From positions 62,001-126,000 of the forward strand of contig NZ_JAFFPT010000072.1 of the NCBI RefSeq assembly GCF_016918785.1: a DNA stretch of 64,000 nt. Direction: 5' to 3'. Origin of the DNA: Leptospira ainazelensis (GTDB lineage Bacteria; Spirochaetota; Leptospiria; Leptospirales; Leptospiraceae). The notes under the pieces were generated by a model. The model did no database searches and had not been told where the DNA came from. It saw only the letters and a list, made by a program, of their open reading frames with translations. Made by a program: the position numbers and the translations under genes. Positions within the stretch are counted from its first letter, which is position 1, and the number at the start of each line of letters is the position of its first letter. Positions 17,503 through 25,786 of the stretch are shown here, in pieces.

Positions 17503-18507
17503 ATGAAAGAGATTACAATTGGAGACCGAAAGATTGGTGGTGATAAAACTTTCATTATAGCTGAAGTAGGTTCAAATCATTGTCAGGATATTAATCTCGC
17601 ATTCGAAACCATCGATGCTGCGGTTGCGGCGGGAGCGGATGCGGTTAAGTTTCAATCGCTAAATGTAGATCAGCTTTACTTAAATCCTTCGCAAGAAATT
17701 ATCGATTTACATAAGAAGATCGACTTTCCTGAAGAATGGCATCTGATTTTAAAACAGTATTGCGAAGAAAAAGGAATTCTCTTTTTCTCCTCCCCAACGT
17801 ATTTGTCAGTAGTGGATCTTATGGAGGAAATTAGCGTTTCTTTGTATAAGCTGGCTTCCGCACAAGTCGGCACATTCCCTCAAATTATCGAGAAGGTCGC
17901 AAAAACGGGTAAACCGGTGATTTTGTCTACTGGTTTAGTCGATTACGGACAAGTTCAAAAAGTCGTTCAAATTTTTAAGAATGCAGGAAATGAAAAATAC
18001 ATAATTCTTCATTGTAATAGTCTTTATCCAGCCCCCTACAATAAAGTTAATTTAAGACTTATGAACGTTTATTCGGAGATGTTCGATTGTATTTCAGGTT
18101 TCTCCGATCATACCTTAGGGAATCACATTTGCGTTGCTGCGGTGGCTCTCGGTGCGAAAGTTATCGAAAAGCATATCACTCTGAGAAGAGATCTCCCGAG
18201 TCCCGACGCTCCTCTTGCGATCGAACCCCACGAATTTTCAGATCTGGTCAAATCAATTCGAGAAGTTGAAGAATCCCTTCAGTTTTCGCCAAGGCTTTCT
18301 CTAGAGAAAGATGAATTCAAATTCAAGAATAGAATACTCTACAAACCAATACTAAAGGTTTCAAAGCTTAAGGGAAGTTTTGTCGACGTCGAAGACTTTG
18401 AATTTAAGAGAACGGCCTTAGGCGAGATGGATGCAAATAAATTATTTGCAGAAACATTACCTCAGCGATTGACTCGAGATTTCGCAAAGGGTGACTTTTT
18501 CCAGTAG
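17503..18507 (+). CDS. pseI: Second nonulosonic acid synthase, PseI/NeuB family
   Basis: NeuB-family condensing enzyme of 334 residues with FIIAEVGSNHCQD, VKFQSL, FSDHTLGNH and VIEKHITLRRDLPSPDAP. The C-terminal SAF domain is recognisable but altered: the usual SLY-x-A-x-DI and KRPG stretches are replaced by ILYKPILKV and KRTALGEMDANK. It is a paralogue of the synthase at 3612 and would condense the product of PseG with phosphoenolpyruvate. AAGGAAAT before the ATG is a good ribosome-binding site. The altered C-terminus suggests a different sugar substrate. Confidence 0.87.
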   Translation: MKEITIGDRKIGGDKTFIIAEVGSNHCQDINLAFETIDAAVAAGADAVKFQSLNVDQLYLNPSQEIIDLHKKIDFPEEWHLILKQYCEEKGILFFSSPTYLSVVDLMEEISVSLYKLASAQVGTFPQIIEKVAKTGKPVILSTGLVDYGQVQKVVQIFKNAGNEKYIILHCNSLYPAPYNKVNLRLMNVYSEMFDCISGFSDHTLGNHICVAAVALGAKVIEKHITLRRDLPSPDAPLAIEPHEFSDLVKSIREVEESLQFSPRLSLEKDEFKFKNRILYKPILKVSKLKGSFVDVEDFEFKRTALGEMDANKLFAETLPQRLTRDFAKGDFFQ

Positions 18508-18556
18508 GAAATCGAACGCGTAACAAATATATTCTTTTCACGACAGTATAAAACTT

Positions 18557-19651
18557 ATGAAACCGTCTGCATCGATTGAGCTTGATAAAAAAGCTAATTT
18601 ACTTCGTAAATCCGGAAGAGATATTATCTCTTTAGGAATAGGAGATCCGCATTTTCCGCCACCAAAGCTGATCTTGGATTCTTTGCATCATTTACCCGAT
18701 CAGCATTCTCATTATTCTGATTCTTTCGGTCTTGAAGCACTAAGAACAAAGATTGCGACGAACTATGAAGGATTTGGTAAGGAAAATATCTTAATTACTC
18801 CGGGTGTTAAGCAAGGCCTATATTATTTATTAGAAATTCTAAAACCAAGGAGGCTCTGTATTTTAGAGCCAGCTTGGCTTGGTTACGCTGGACTGGCCGA
18901 CTATTTAAAAATCCCTTTTTTTCCAATTAACCTACGTAGAGAAGGCTGGTTAGAGGATCTAAAGAGGGAGAATTTCGACTGTTTGATTCTTTGTTCTCCT
19001 AATAACCCGGACGGAAGAATTTTTTCAAAAGAGGAAATGTCGGAATTAATTCACATTGTAGAATCGAAAAATGCCTTTCTGATTGCAGATGAGATTTATT
19101 TACATTTTTCATATATGAAATCACTCAGTTTTTCAAACTATGCGAAGAAAAAGGAATCGAAGATTTTCATTCTGAACGGTTTCTCGAAAAGTTACGCCGT
19201 AACCGGTTATCGAGTCGGCTATATCGTGAGCGCGGACACGGATAAGCTTAGGCTCGCAGAATTGTCGCAGCAAAATCTAGCTACTTGTACTTCCACACTT
19301 TCGCAGTATGCTCTTCTGAACTTCGATCAATGTGCGGATTCAATACTTGATTATTTTCAGTATTATCTGGAAAATCGAAACTTGGTCGCGAAGGAGCTAT
19401 ATCTAAATGAAGAAGCCCGACCGAATGGGGGCTTTTATTACTTTTTGAACTTAGGTTTATGGGGTGTAGAAGATTCGGAGAAATTTTGTTCCGATATTTT
19501 ATATTCTCACGGATTGGTTTTAATTCCAGGATCTAGTTACGGTTCGGGTTTTGATTCTTTCGTCCGATTGTCGTTTTGCATTGATAGAAACGTTCTGGTC
19601 GATGGATTGTTTCGATTAAAGAATGCGTTAAAAATTGGTGATTCTAAATGA
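18557..19651 (+). CDS. Class I/II PLP aminotransferase
   Basis: Fold-type I aminotransferase of 364 residues, with ISLGIGDPHFPPP at the start, CSPNNPDGRI in the middle, IADEIY, and the PLP lysine in NGFSKSYAVTGYRVGY. The family acts on alpha-amino or alpha-keto acids, unlike the sugar aminotransferases at 1142 and 11053. Inside a NulO block this is unusual; with the ATP-grasp ligase that overlaps it by four bases, it may supply an amino or keto acid for an acyl substituent. The substrate cannot be read from the sequence. Confidence 0.8.
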   Translation: MKPSASIELDKKANLLRKSGRDIISLGIGDPHFPPPKLILDSLHHLPDQHSHYSDSFGLEALRTKIATNYEGFGKENILITPGVKQGLYYLLEILKPRRLCILEPAWLGYAGLADYLKIPFFPINLRREGWLEDLKRENFDCLILCSPNNPDGRIFSKEEMSELIHIVESKNAFLIADEIYLHFSYMKSLSFSNYAKKKESKIFILNGFSKSYAVTGYRVGYIVSADTDKLRLAELSQQNLATCTSTLSQYALLNFDQCADSILDYFQYYLENRNLVAKELYLNEEARPNGGFYYFLNLGLWGVEDSEKFCSDILYSHGLVLIPGSSYGSGFDSFVRLSFCIDRNVLVDGLFRLKNALKIGDSK

Positions 19652-20835
19652 GAAAAAAAATACTTGTTATTAATATTGGATGGGAACAGGAGCCGCTTCT
19701 TAACCAACTTCAAAAAATGGATTTCGAAATTTACGGGGTTCATTCGGAGAAAGTAAATTATTCTTTTCTAAAGGGTTTGTTGATTTGTGATCTGCGCGAT
19801 ATCAATCGGATTCTTGAGTTTGCTAAATCGATTAAGCCAGATGCGGTGATTTCCGATCAGTGCGATTATTCTCATTTTGCTCAGGCGATTGTTTCGGAGG
19901 CCCTGGGGCTTCCCGGACCAACGCTTAAACAGGCGCAAATTTCCTCGAACAAACTAGCTCAGCGCAATCTAGCGAAATTAAACGGAGTGAAAATTCCAAA
20001 ATTTGCAAGTGTATCGACGTACGAAGAATTAGAAAATGTTGTTTTAGAAATCGGTTATCCGCTTATCCTCAAGCCGATAGATAATAGAGGTTCAATCGGA
20101 GTAAATAAAGTAACGGATACTTCAGTGCTAAAGGAGGCATTTTACAATAGTTTAAGCGAAAGTCATTCAAGAGTGGTGATTGTAGAACAATATATCGAAG
20201 GGTTTGAAATCACTATCGACGGTTATTGTATCAATGGAATACCGACTTCAGTTGCTTTGGCCAAAAAGATCCATTTAAACAATGAAGTTCGAGTAGCAAT
20301 GGAAATCGAATATCCGGGAAGGATTAACGAACAACTTTATTCGAAAGCGATGAGAAATAATGAAACAACCGTAAAAGCATTAGGTTATACTTTTGGGATG
20401 ACGCACGCAGAATACATCGTTGATTCCAACGAAGATATCTATTTAGTAGAAGCCGCTAATCGGGGAGGGGGAGTTTACACATCTGAGTTAATCGTTCCGA
20501 ATGTTTCCGGAATCGATCTGGTAGGTTTATATATAAATGACGTCCTAGGAGAAAAATCGAATCAAAATTCAGGTCTTACAATCGAGAGAAATCCGACGAT
20601 TCTAAAGTTTTTTTCTTTTCCACCGGGAAAACTTACGAAAGTGGAAATACCAGATTCGATTCTGAAAGACAACTCAGTCATAAAATTAAAAATTCTCGTG
20701 TCCCAAGAAAAAGAAATTACGGATATTACCTCTGACGCCAATCGTCACGGATTTGTGATTCTTAGCGCAAAAGAAGATTTAAGCAGCAAGGCTGACGCGA
20801 TCGTAAAAAAAATTAATTTAACTTATCTGGATTAA
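19648..20835 (+). CDS. ATP-grasp carboxylate-amine ligase
   Basis: Protein of 395 residues with an ATP-grasp fold: preATP part with SDQCDYSHFA, lysines in PLILKPIDNRGSIGV, the VEQYIEGFEITIDGY strand and the metal-binding YLVEAANRGGGVY (about residues 268-280). The family uses ATP to join a carboxylate to an amine or thiol. Its ATG overlaps the aminotransferase stop (ATGA), so the two are probably made together. I infer that it may attach an acid, perhaps an amino acid, to an amino group freed on the NulO or its precursor. Biotin-carboxylase- or PurK-type carbon fixation is an alternative. Confidence 0.75.
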   Translation: MRKKILVINIGWEQEPLLNQLQKMDFEIYGVHSEKVNYSFLKGLLICDLRDINRILEFAKSIKPDAVISDQCDYSHFAQAIVSEALGLPGPTLKQAQISSNKLAQRNLAKLNGVKIPKFASVSTYEELENVVLEIGYPLILKPIDNRGSIGVNKVTDTSVLKEAFYNSLSESHSRVVIVEQYIEGFEITIDGYCINGIPTSVALAKKIHLNNEVRVAMEIEYPGRINEQLYSKAMRNNETTVKALGYTFGMTHAEYIVDSNEDIYLVEAANRGGGVYTSELIVPNVSGIDLVGLYINDVLGEKSNQNSGLTIERNPTILKFFSFPPGKLTKVEIPDSILKDNSVIKLKILVSQEKEITDITSDANRHGFVILSAKEDLSSKADAIVKKINLTYLD

Positions 20836-20846
20836 AGGAGAGGGAA

Positions 20847-21548
20847 TTGGACGAGGTCAGAAAAAAAATCATTTCTTTGATTGAAAAAAATAAAATTTCT
20901 ACGGTCGAGGTTTCGGATGCTCTTGGTAAAAAAGGAGTTTTACCGGGTTTTAAACCTCTAACGAGAGGCCGACATGTTATCGGGGAGATAGCCTACGTTT
21001 TTACATATCACGAGTCAAACTGGCCTTTGCATAAACAAGTTGAAGCAATAGAAGAAGGAAAAGTAGTTTTTGTAGATGCGTTTGATTGCGGAGAGAAGGC
21101 TCTATTCGGAGATATTGTAGCAAAATACATCAGTCTATATAAATCGTCCAAAGCCATCATTGCGAACGGATTAGTAAGGGACGCACATACCTTATTAAAA
21201 GAAAACTATCCGATCTGGTCCCTTGGGAGCACTCCTTTAGGGTGCGATAACAAAGACGTGCAAGCCAGTCCTGCGGTTCAGAGTGCGGCGGAAGCAAGAT
21301 CAAAGTTATTGAATCAGAGTCTGCTTATTGCGGACGATTCTGGGGTGGCCATCATAGAGAAAGATGAAATAAACGAAATCACATTTAAAAAATTGGAATT
21401 TATTGAACTACAGGAGGATATATGGTACTATTGTATTGATACTTTGAAATGGTCTACTTACAAGACGATTTGTGAAAAAGCGTATCTCAAAGCACCTAAT
21501 GTTCTTCCCGATGTTTTGAGGGCAAAACTCGCTGAGTTTGATTTATAA
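20847..21548 (+). CDS. RraA/HMG-aldolase-like protein
   Basis: Protein of 233 residues with the signature GDIVAKYISLYKSSKAIIANG followed by R111/D112, the metal and substrate site of the RraA fold. Relatives include 4-hydroxy-4-methyl-2-oxoglutarate aldolase and oxaloacetate decarboxylases. RNase E inhibition is unlikely here since it lies in a sugar operon and keeps the aldolase signature. It starts with TTG behind a strong AAAGGAGAGGG site 11 bases after the ligase stop. I infer a carbon-carbon lyase step on a keto acid, possibly linked to the aminotransferase and ligase. Confidence 0.7.
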   Translation: MDEVRKKIISLIEKNKISTVEVSDALGKKGVLPGFKPLTRGRHVIGEIAYVFTYHESNWPLHKQVEAIEEGKVVFVDAFDCGEKALFGDIVAKYISLYKSSKAIIANGLVRDAHTLLKENYPIWSLGSTPLGCDNKDVQASPAVQSAAEARSKLLNQSLLIADDSGVAIIEKDEINEITFKKLEFIELQEDIWYYCIDTLKWSTYKTICEKAYLKAPNVLPDVLRAKLAEFDL

Positions 21549-21560
21549 AAGGGAATAAGA

Positions 21561-22220
21561 ATGAGCAATTGGTCTGAAGTTACTAAGAACGCGATCTCAA
21601 GATACAATAATCGCTATGATAAATTAGGAAAAGATGTTAAGTCGTTAGGTTGGGGTAGCGCAGAGCAGCAACGATACCGTTTTGAGCAGGTTCTGACCGC
21701 AACCAATTTTTCGAATAAGAACGTCTTGGACATAGGGTGCGGTTTCTCCGATTTTTTGACGTACGCTATCGAAAGAAAAACCGATCTTGCAAAATACACT
21801 GGTTGGGATGTAAATGAAAAGTTTCTCAACGAGAATAAATCTTTAGAAAGCGACACCGTTTCTTTTGCAAATCAAGATATCGCAAACTTAGCGGATCGAA
21901 AGATTCCGGATCTTTTGAAAGAAAATCATCAGATCTCGCTAATGTTAGGATTGCTAAATTTCAAATTAGGAGACGGAGAAAAAAACTACGAATATTCTTT
22001 TGATATTATTAAGAATGCATTTAAGATTACAACAGAAGTTTTGGTCGTTGATTTTTTAAGCTCTAAGCTCACTCTGGAATATCCGAAAGAAGACTTGGTC
22101 TTCTATCACGATCCGTCGGTCGTCCTCGATTTTGCTTTAAATCTTACGCCAAACGTTGTTCTCAAACATGACTATGCCCCGATTCCGCAGAAGGAGTTCA
22201 TGCTTTTTCTTTATAAATAA
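21561..22220 (+). CDS. Class I SAM-dependent methyltransferase
   Basis: Protein of 219 residues with SAM motif I at VLDIGCGFSDFLTYAIE and a following TGWDVNEKFL. AGGGAAT precedes the ATG. The rest shows few family landmarks. Tight packing (12 bases after the RraA-like gene, zero bases before the amidohydrolase) puts it in the same transcript, so methylation of the small-molecule acyl donor or of the NulO is plausible; this is inference. Confidence 0.72.
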   Translation: MSNWSEVTKNAISRYNNRYDKLGKDVKSLGWGSAEQQRYRFEQVLTATNFSNKNVLDIGCGFSDFLTYAIERKTDLAKYTGWDVNEKFLNENKSLESDTVSFANQDIANLADRKIPDLLKENHQISLMLGLLNFKLGDGEKNYEYSFDIIKNAFKITTEVLVVDFLSSKLTLEYPKEDLVFYHDPSVVLDFALNLTPNVVLKHDYAPIPQKEFMLFLYK

Positions 22221-23033
22221 ATGAATCTATTTGATTTTAATATCCACCTTCCTTACGTAATAGACCCTGACGTAAACGTAGTCATCAACCAAGATCTTAA
22301 TCTTTCTTCGAAAGAATTGATCGTAGGTTTGGAAAAACACGTCGAGCAGATTCGGAGAGCGAATGGGATCAACGTGTTACTTTTTAATCCGAATCTTCAC
22401 TTAGAGGATATCGCGGAATTTAGGAAAAAGATAGAAAGCTACTTTTCGAAATATTCTCTTACTTCACTGGTCGATTTTAGAAGAGCAGACATTGAGGAAT
22501 ATATGGAAAAACTGATCGCTTCCGGAAGCAAGGCGATTATGTTTAATTCCTATCTGCAGGAAATTTCCGAATCTGATTTTATCTCCGTACTCAAAGTTTG
22601 TGAAATTGCCCAAAAGAGTAATCTTATTATTTGTGTGGATGGAAGTTATGGAACCGCTAGGATGTTTGATTTCGATAATCTTAAATTGGCGTGTTATGTA
22701 GCGGACCGAATTCGTAAAACTCCGATCGTTATCGTTCATAGCGGCGGAAAACGAATTCTGGATGCAGCCCTTCTTGCATTATCAAATTCGAATGTTTGGT
22801 TGGACACTTCGTTTTCGCTACCGTTTTATATCGGCTCTTCGGTTGAATCGGATTTTGCGTTTGCTTATAAAAAAATAGGATGTGAAAGAATTGTTTTTGG
22901 AAGCGATAATCCATATTGCTCGTTCGACACTTCCGTAAAAGTCCATCTTGAATTTTTTGAGAAGCATAGGTTTTCCCAAGGGCAAATCGAAAATATATTG
23001 TATAACAATTCGTTAAATCTATTTGACCTTTGA
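22221..23033 (+). CDS. Amidohydrolase-family (TIM-barrel metal hydrolase) protein
   Basis: Protein of 270 residues with an amidohydrolase-2-like layout: an N-terminal FDFNIHLPY where most relatives have a DxHxH motif, IVIVHSGG in the middle, and FGSDNPYCSF near the end carrying the usual metal-ligand Asp. Only one of the two N-terminal metal histidines is evident (H9), so metal binding may be reduced. The ATG directly follows the methyltransferase stop. Relatives include decarboxylases and lactonases. Its place between the ligase group and PseG suggests a role in making the unusual substituent. Confidence 0.62.
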   Translation: MNLFDFNIHLPYVIDPDVNVVINQDLNLSSKELIVGLEKHVEQIRRANGINVLLFNPNLHLEDIAEFRKKIESYFSKYSLTSLVDFRRADIEEYMEKLIASGSKAIMFNSYLQEISESDFISVLKVCEIAQKSNLIICVDGSYGTARMFDFDNLKLACYVADRIRKTPIVIVHSGGKRILDAALLALSNSNVWLDTSFSLPFYIGSSVESDFAFAYKKIGCERIVFGSDNPYCSFDTSVKVHLEFFEKHRFSQGQIENILYNNSLNLFDL

Positions 23034-24013
23034 TGAAAATTCTTATCCTAACCGAGGCTGGAGAAGGAATCGGTCTAGGGCATATAACCAGAACGAATGC
23101 CCTTGGTTCTTACCTTAAGAATCAAGGAGATGAGATTGACATTTGGCTTTCGGTAAAAGGAGATTCGATTCCTTTTTCTGATCAGTATGAAATTTTTGAC
23201 TGGCTCAATCATCACACGGCTCGGTTTCACGAATTTCAAGAATATGATCTTGTAGTTATGGATTCATATCTGGCGAGTCGAGATTTAATTAAGCTTATCG
23301 ACGAATCTTCCAGAAAATTGGTAGTTATCGATGATTTTAATAGGTTAGTCTATACAGCCGATTTGATCATAAACCCGAATGTTTTTTTTTCTAAGATTGA
23401 TTATAGAAATCAGAAATGTAGAGTCTTGGGGGGAAACAATTTTGTGATTCTGCGCAAGTTGTTTCGAGACTACAAAGCGAAGCAGGAAACGAAAACTAAG
23501 GAAAAGGGAATCTTAATTTCGATCGGTGGTTCAGACTATAGACAGCTGCTTCCCAAGCTTGCGGGTCTTTTTCTAAAATTCGAAGGCATTACTATCGTAT
23601 GCCCGGAGTTGGATCCTTTGATTAAACTTGCCGAGCAATTTCCAAAGGTCCGCTTCCTTGGACATTTGAATGAAACAAGAATGTTAACTGAAATTTCGCG
23701 AGCGGAAATTGTGATTTCAGGGTGCGGACAATCTTTGAACGAGCTTTATTTTTTGCAAAAAAAGACGATTGGAATCTGTATCGATCACGATCAAGTCCTG
23801 AGTCAGGATTATTATTTTGAATCAGGTTTTCTGAAATCGAAATTATCCTGGGATTCGGCAAATCTTTTGGAAAACATAGACGAGATGATTCGAAATTTAT
23901 TATCGAACCCCTTTCAAATTCCTTTTTCTCCAAAATTAGATCCAGAACAAAGTTTAAAAAACTATTCTGCTGTCTTTCAGTCTTTGTGTGATTCTTCAGC
24001 GCGCTTAAGTTAG
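23033..24013 (+). CDS. pseG: PseG-like UDP-sugar hydrolase
   Basis: GT-B-fold hydrolase of about 326 residues with the N-terminal GIGLGHITRTNALGSYL motif and the C-terminal SGCGQSLNELYFLQKKTIGICI donor site. PseG removes UDP from 2,4-diacylated 2,4,6-trideoxy-L-altrose to release the sugar for PseI. I choose ATG at 23033, which shares a base with the previous stop (TGATG); an in-frame TTG at 23030 is directly before it. No PseH domain is fused to it. Its presence shows that the second NulO block follows the pseudaminic branch, not the legionaminic one. Confidence 0.82.
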   Translation: MKILILTEAGEGIGLGHITRTNALGSYLKNQGDEIDIWLSVKGDSIPFSDQYEIFDWLNHHTARFHEFQEYDLVVMDSYLASRDLIKLIDESSRKLVVIDDFNRLVYTADLIINPNVFFSKIDYRNQKCRVLGGNNFVILRKLFRDYKAKQETKTKEKGILISIGGSDYRQLLPKLAGLFLKFEGITIVCPELDPLIKLAEQFPKVRFLGHLNETRMLTEISRAEIVISGCGQSLNELYFLQKKTIGICIDHDQVLSQDYYFESGFLKSKLSWDSANLLENIDEMIRNLLSNPFQIPFSPKLDPEQSLKNYSAVFQSLCDSSARLS

Positions 24014-24025
24014 AACGGTACGTAA

Positions 24026-25786
24026 ATGGCACACCATTTAATAACGACTTCCGATAAAAGAACTTGGCGATCAGATTCGCCGGTAATATTTTTAGGAGAA
24101 TGGTGCAAACCGTATCATCTTTCCGATTCCTGGTCAAGTTTGGACTATATTGTCGCAAAGCCTTATGGATTAGGTGAAAGAAAAAATGCTAACTATGAAT
24201 TTTCGAAAAGAGTTCGGGATCAATTACTCGTCGTCTTGCTAACTAAACTAAATTCAATTCACGATGTGAAATACGATATTCGTTCCTGGAAGATTATTCT
24301 AGGCCATTGGCTGAATCGATATGTGGACGTGCTAATCAATCGATATAATTCTTTAAAAGAATGTATCGAAAATTACGAAATCGAATCCACGACGATATTA
24401 CGAAATGATGATTATTCTCTCGCGTCAAAAGATTCGCTTTCCTTTATATGGAGCTGTAACGATCCTGTATGGAATAACGTTCTTTTTGCCAAACTTTTAA
24501 GGTTTATCCCTAATCAAAACATTAAGAAGGTTGAATGTTTTTTCGAATTGAATAAAGAAAAAAACGGGGAAAGCAAAGTAAAAAGAACGGCAAAAGCAAA
24601 AGTAAAGAAGGTTATTGTTTCAATCTATGAGAAACTCTCTAATTTATTTGTGCGGAGAAATGATTCATTTTTTATTAGCAGTTATTTTCCTCAGTTTATC
24701 GAGTCTATCCTTCAAATGCGCCTCTTTCAGTTTCCGAAAATTTGGAGACCTTCCAGCGTAAAAATTCCATCAAAAAATGACTCTTCTCTACGGGCTGTCC
24801 TCACCGCTGAAGTATCACAGAGCGAACTGGAAGGTGTTCCTTCTTATTTTCTATCTCTGATTTTCGAGCTCTTACCCATTTGTTTTTTGGAGGGTTTTCG
24901 AGAGATTGCCGATCAGGTCAATGGATTGCCTTGGCCATCGAGACCAAAATTTGTTTTTACCAGTAATTGTTTCGATACGGACGAACTTTTTAAACGTTGG
25001 ATAACTGAAAAAATTAACTCCGGCTCAAAATATTATGTCGGCCAACACGGTAACAATTACGGAACCTATCGATTCAATGATCCCACGGTGGAGGAAGATA
25101 CAGCCGATAGATTTATTGCCTGGGGAAACTGGGCTAACAAATATAGAGATCACGAAATCGGTTTTGTATTAAAAAAAGGGAAGAGGGATGTTTTTTGCGA
25201 CTTTTCAGGGGGGCTACTTTTGATCGAACATCCTTTGCCTCACATGATTCTTACCTGGGATATTTACGCAGAGCATGGCGAATACTTCGAGGAGCAAAAA
25301 CGGTTTGTTTCCTCATTGGATCTTTCTATCAAAAGAAATCTTACGATCCGATTGCACAAAGAATTTGCGCAACGGGATTGGTCAGAAGACGCCAGATGGA
25401 GCGATTTTGATTCCGATTTGAAGATAGATCTTGGATTAACGGATAATCAAAAATTAATTCGAAAGTCTAGACTAACCGTTCATAGTTACGATTCAACGGG
25501 AATATTGGAAACGCTTTCTCAGAATCTCCCGACGCTTGCTTTCTGGGCTAACGGATATGGACATCTTCGAGATAACGCAATTCCAAACTATCGACAGTTA
25601 CAGGAAGTCGGAATCTTGCATCTTTCACCGGAATCCTGTGCAAGGCATATTCACTCGATTTGGCATAACGTTTCTGATTGGTGGTATAGCGACAAAGTCC
25701 AGAAAACGCGCGATCAGTTTTGTTACGAATATGCTCTGACGACCAAAAGACCTATCAGTCGCTTGAAAGAAATTTTTGAATCTTGA
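24026..25786 (+). CDS. LIC12162-family putative transferase
   Basis: A 586-residue protein of the LIC12162 transferase family as I recognise it: FLGEWCKPY near the N-terminus, SKYYVGQHGNNYGTYRFN in the middle and HSYDSTGILETLSQNLPTLAFW in the C-terminal third. The last segment resembles the donor site of CDP-glycerol or GT-B glycosyltransferases. No signal peptide or membrane segment is evident. It closes the second NulO block, just as a GT-B-like gene closes the first at 9890, so I infer that it transfers the second NulO. No specific activity is known to me. A 320-base gap follows. Confidence 0.7.
   Translation: MAHHLITTSDKRTWRSDSPVIFLGEWCKPYHLSDSWSSLDYIVAKPYGLGERKNANYEFSKRVRDQLLVVLLTKLNSIHDVKYDIRSWKIILGHWLNRYVDVLINRYNSLKECIENYEIESTTILRNDDYSLASKDSLSFIWSCNDPVWNNVLFAKLLRFIPNQNIKKVECFFELNKEKNGESKVKRTAKAKVKKVIVSIYEKLSNLFVRRNDSFFISSYFPQFIESILQMRLFQFPKIWRPSSVKIPSKNDSSLRAVLTAEVSQSELEGVPSYFLSLIFELLPICFLEGFREIADQVNGLPWPSRPKFVFTSNCFDTDELFKRWITEKINSGSKYYVGQHGNNYGTYRFNDPTVEEDTADRFIAWGNWANKYRDHEIGFVLKKGKRDVFCDFSGGLLLIEHPLPHMILTWDIYAEHGEYFEEQKRFVSSLDLSIKRNLTIRLHKEFAQRDWSEDARWSDFDSDLKIDLGLTDNQKLIRKSRLTVHSYDSTGILETLSQNLPTLAFWANGYGHLRDNAIPNYRQLQEVGILHLSPESCARHIHSIWHNVSDWWYSDKVQKTRDQFCYEYALTTKRPISRLKEIFES

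Noticed and set aside
20847..21548. RraA-like protein as a regulator of RNase E
   Set aside because: The aldolase site (G88-D89 and R111-D112) is kept and the gene sits in a metabolic operon, which fits an aldolase or decarboxylase better.
23622..24158. Open frame of 178 codons on the - strand
   Set aside because: It spans the end of pseG and the start of the LIC12162-family gene, both well supported on the + strand.
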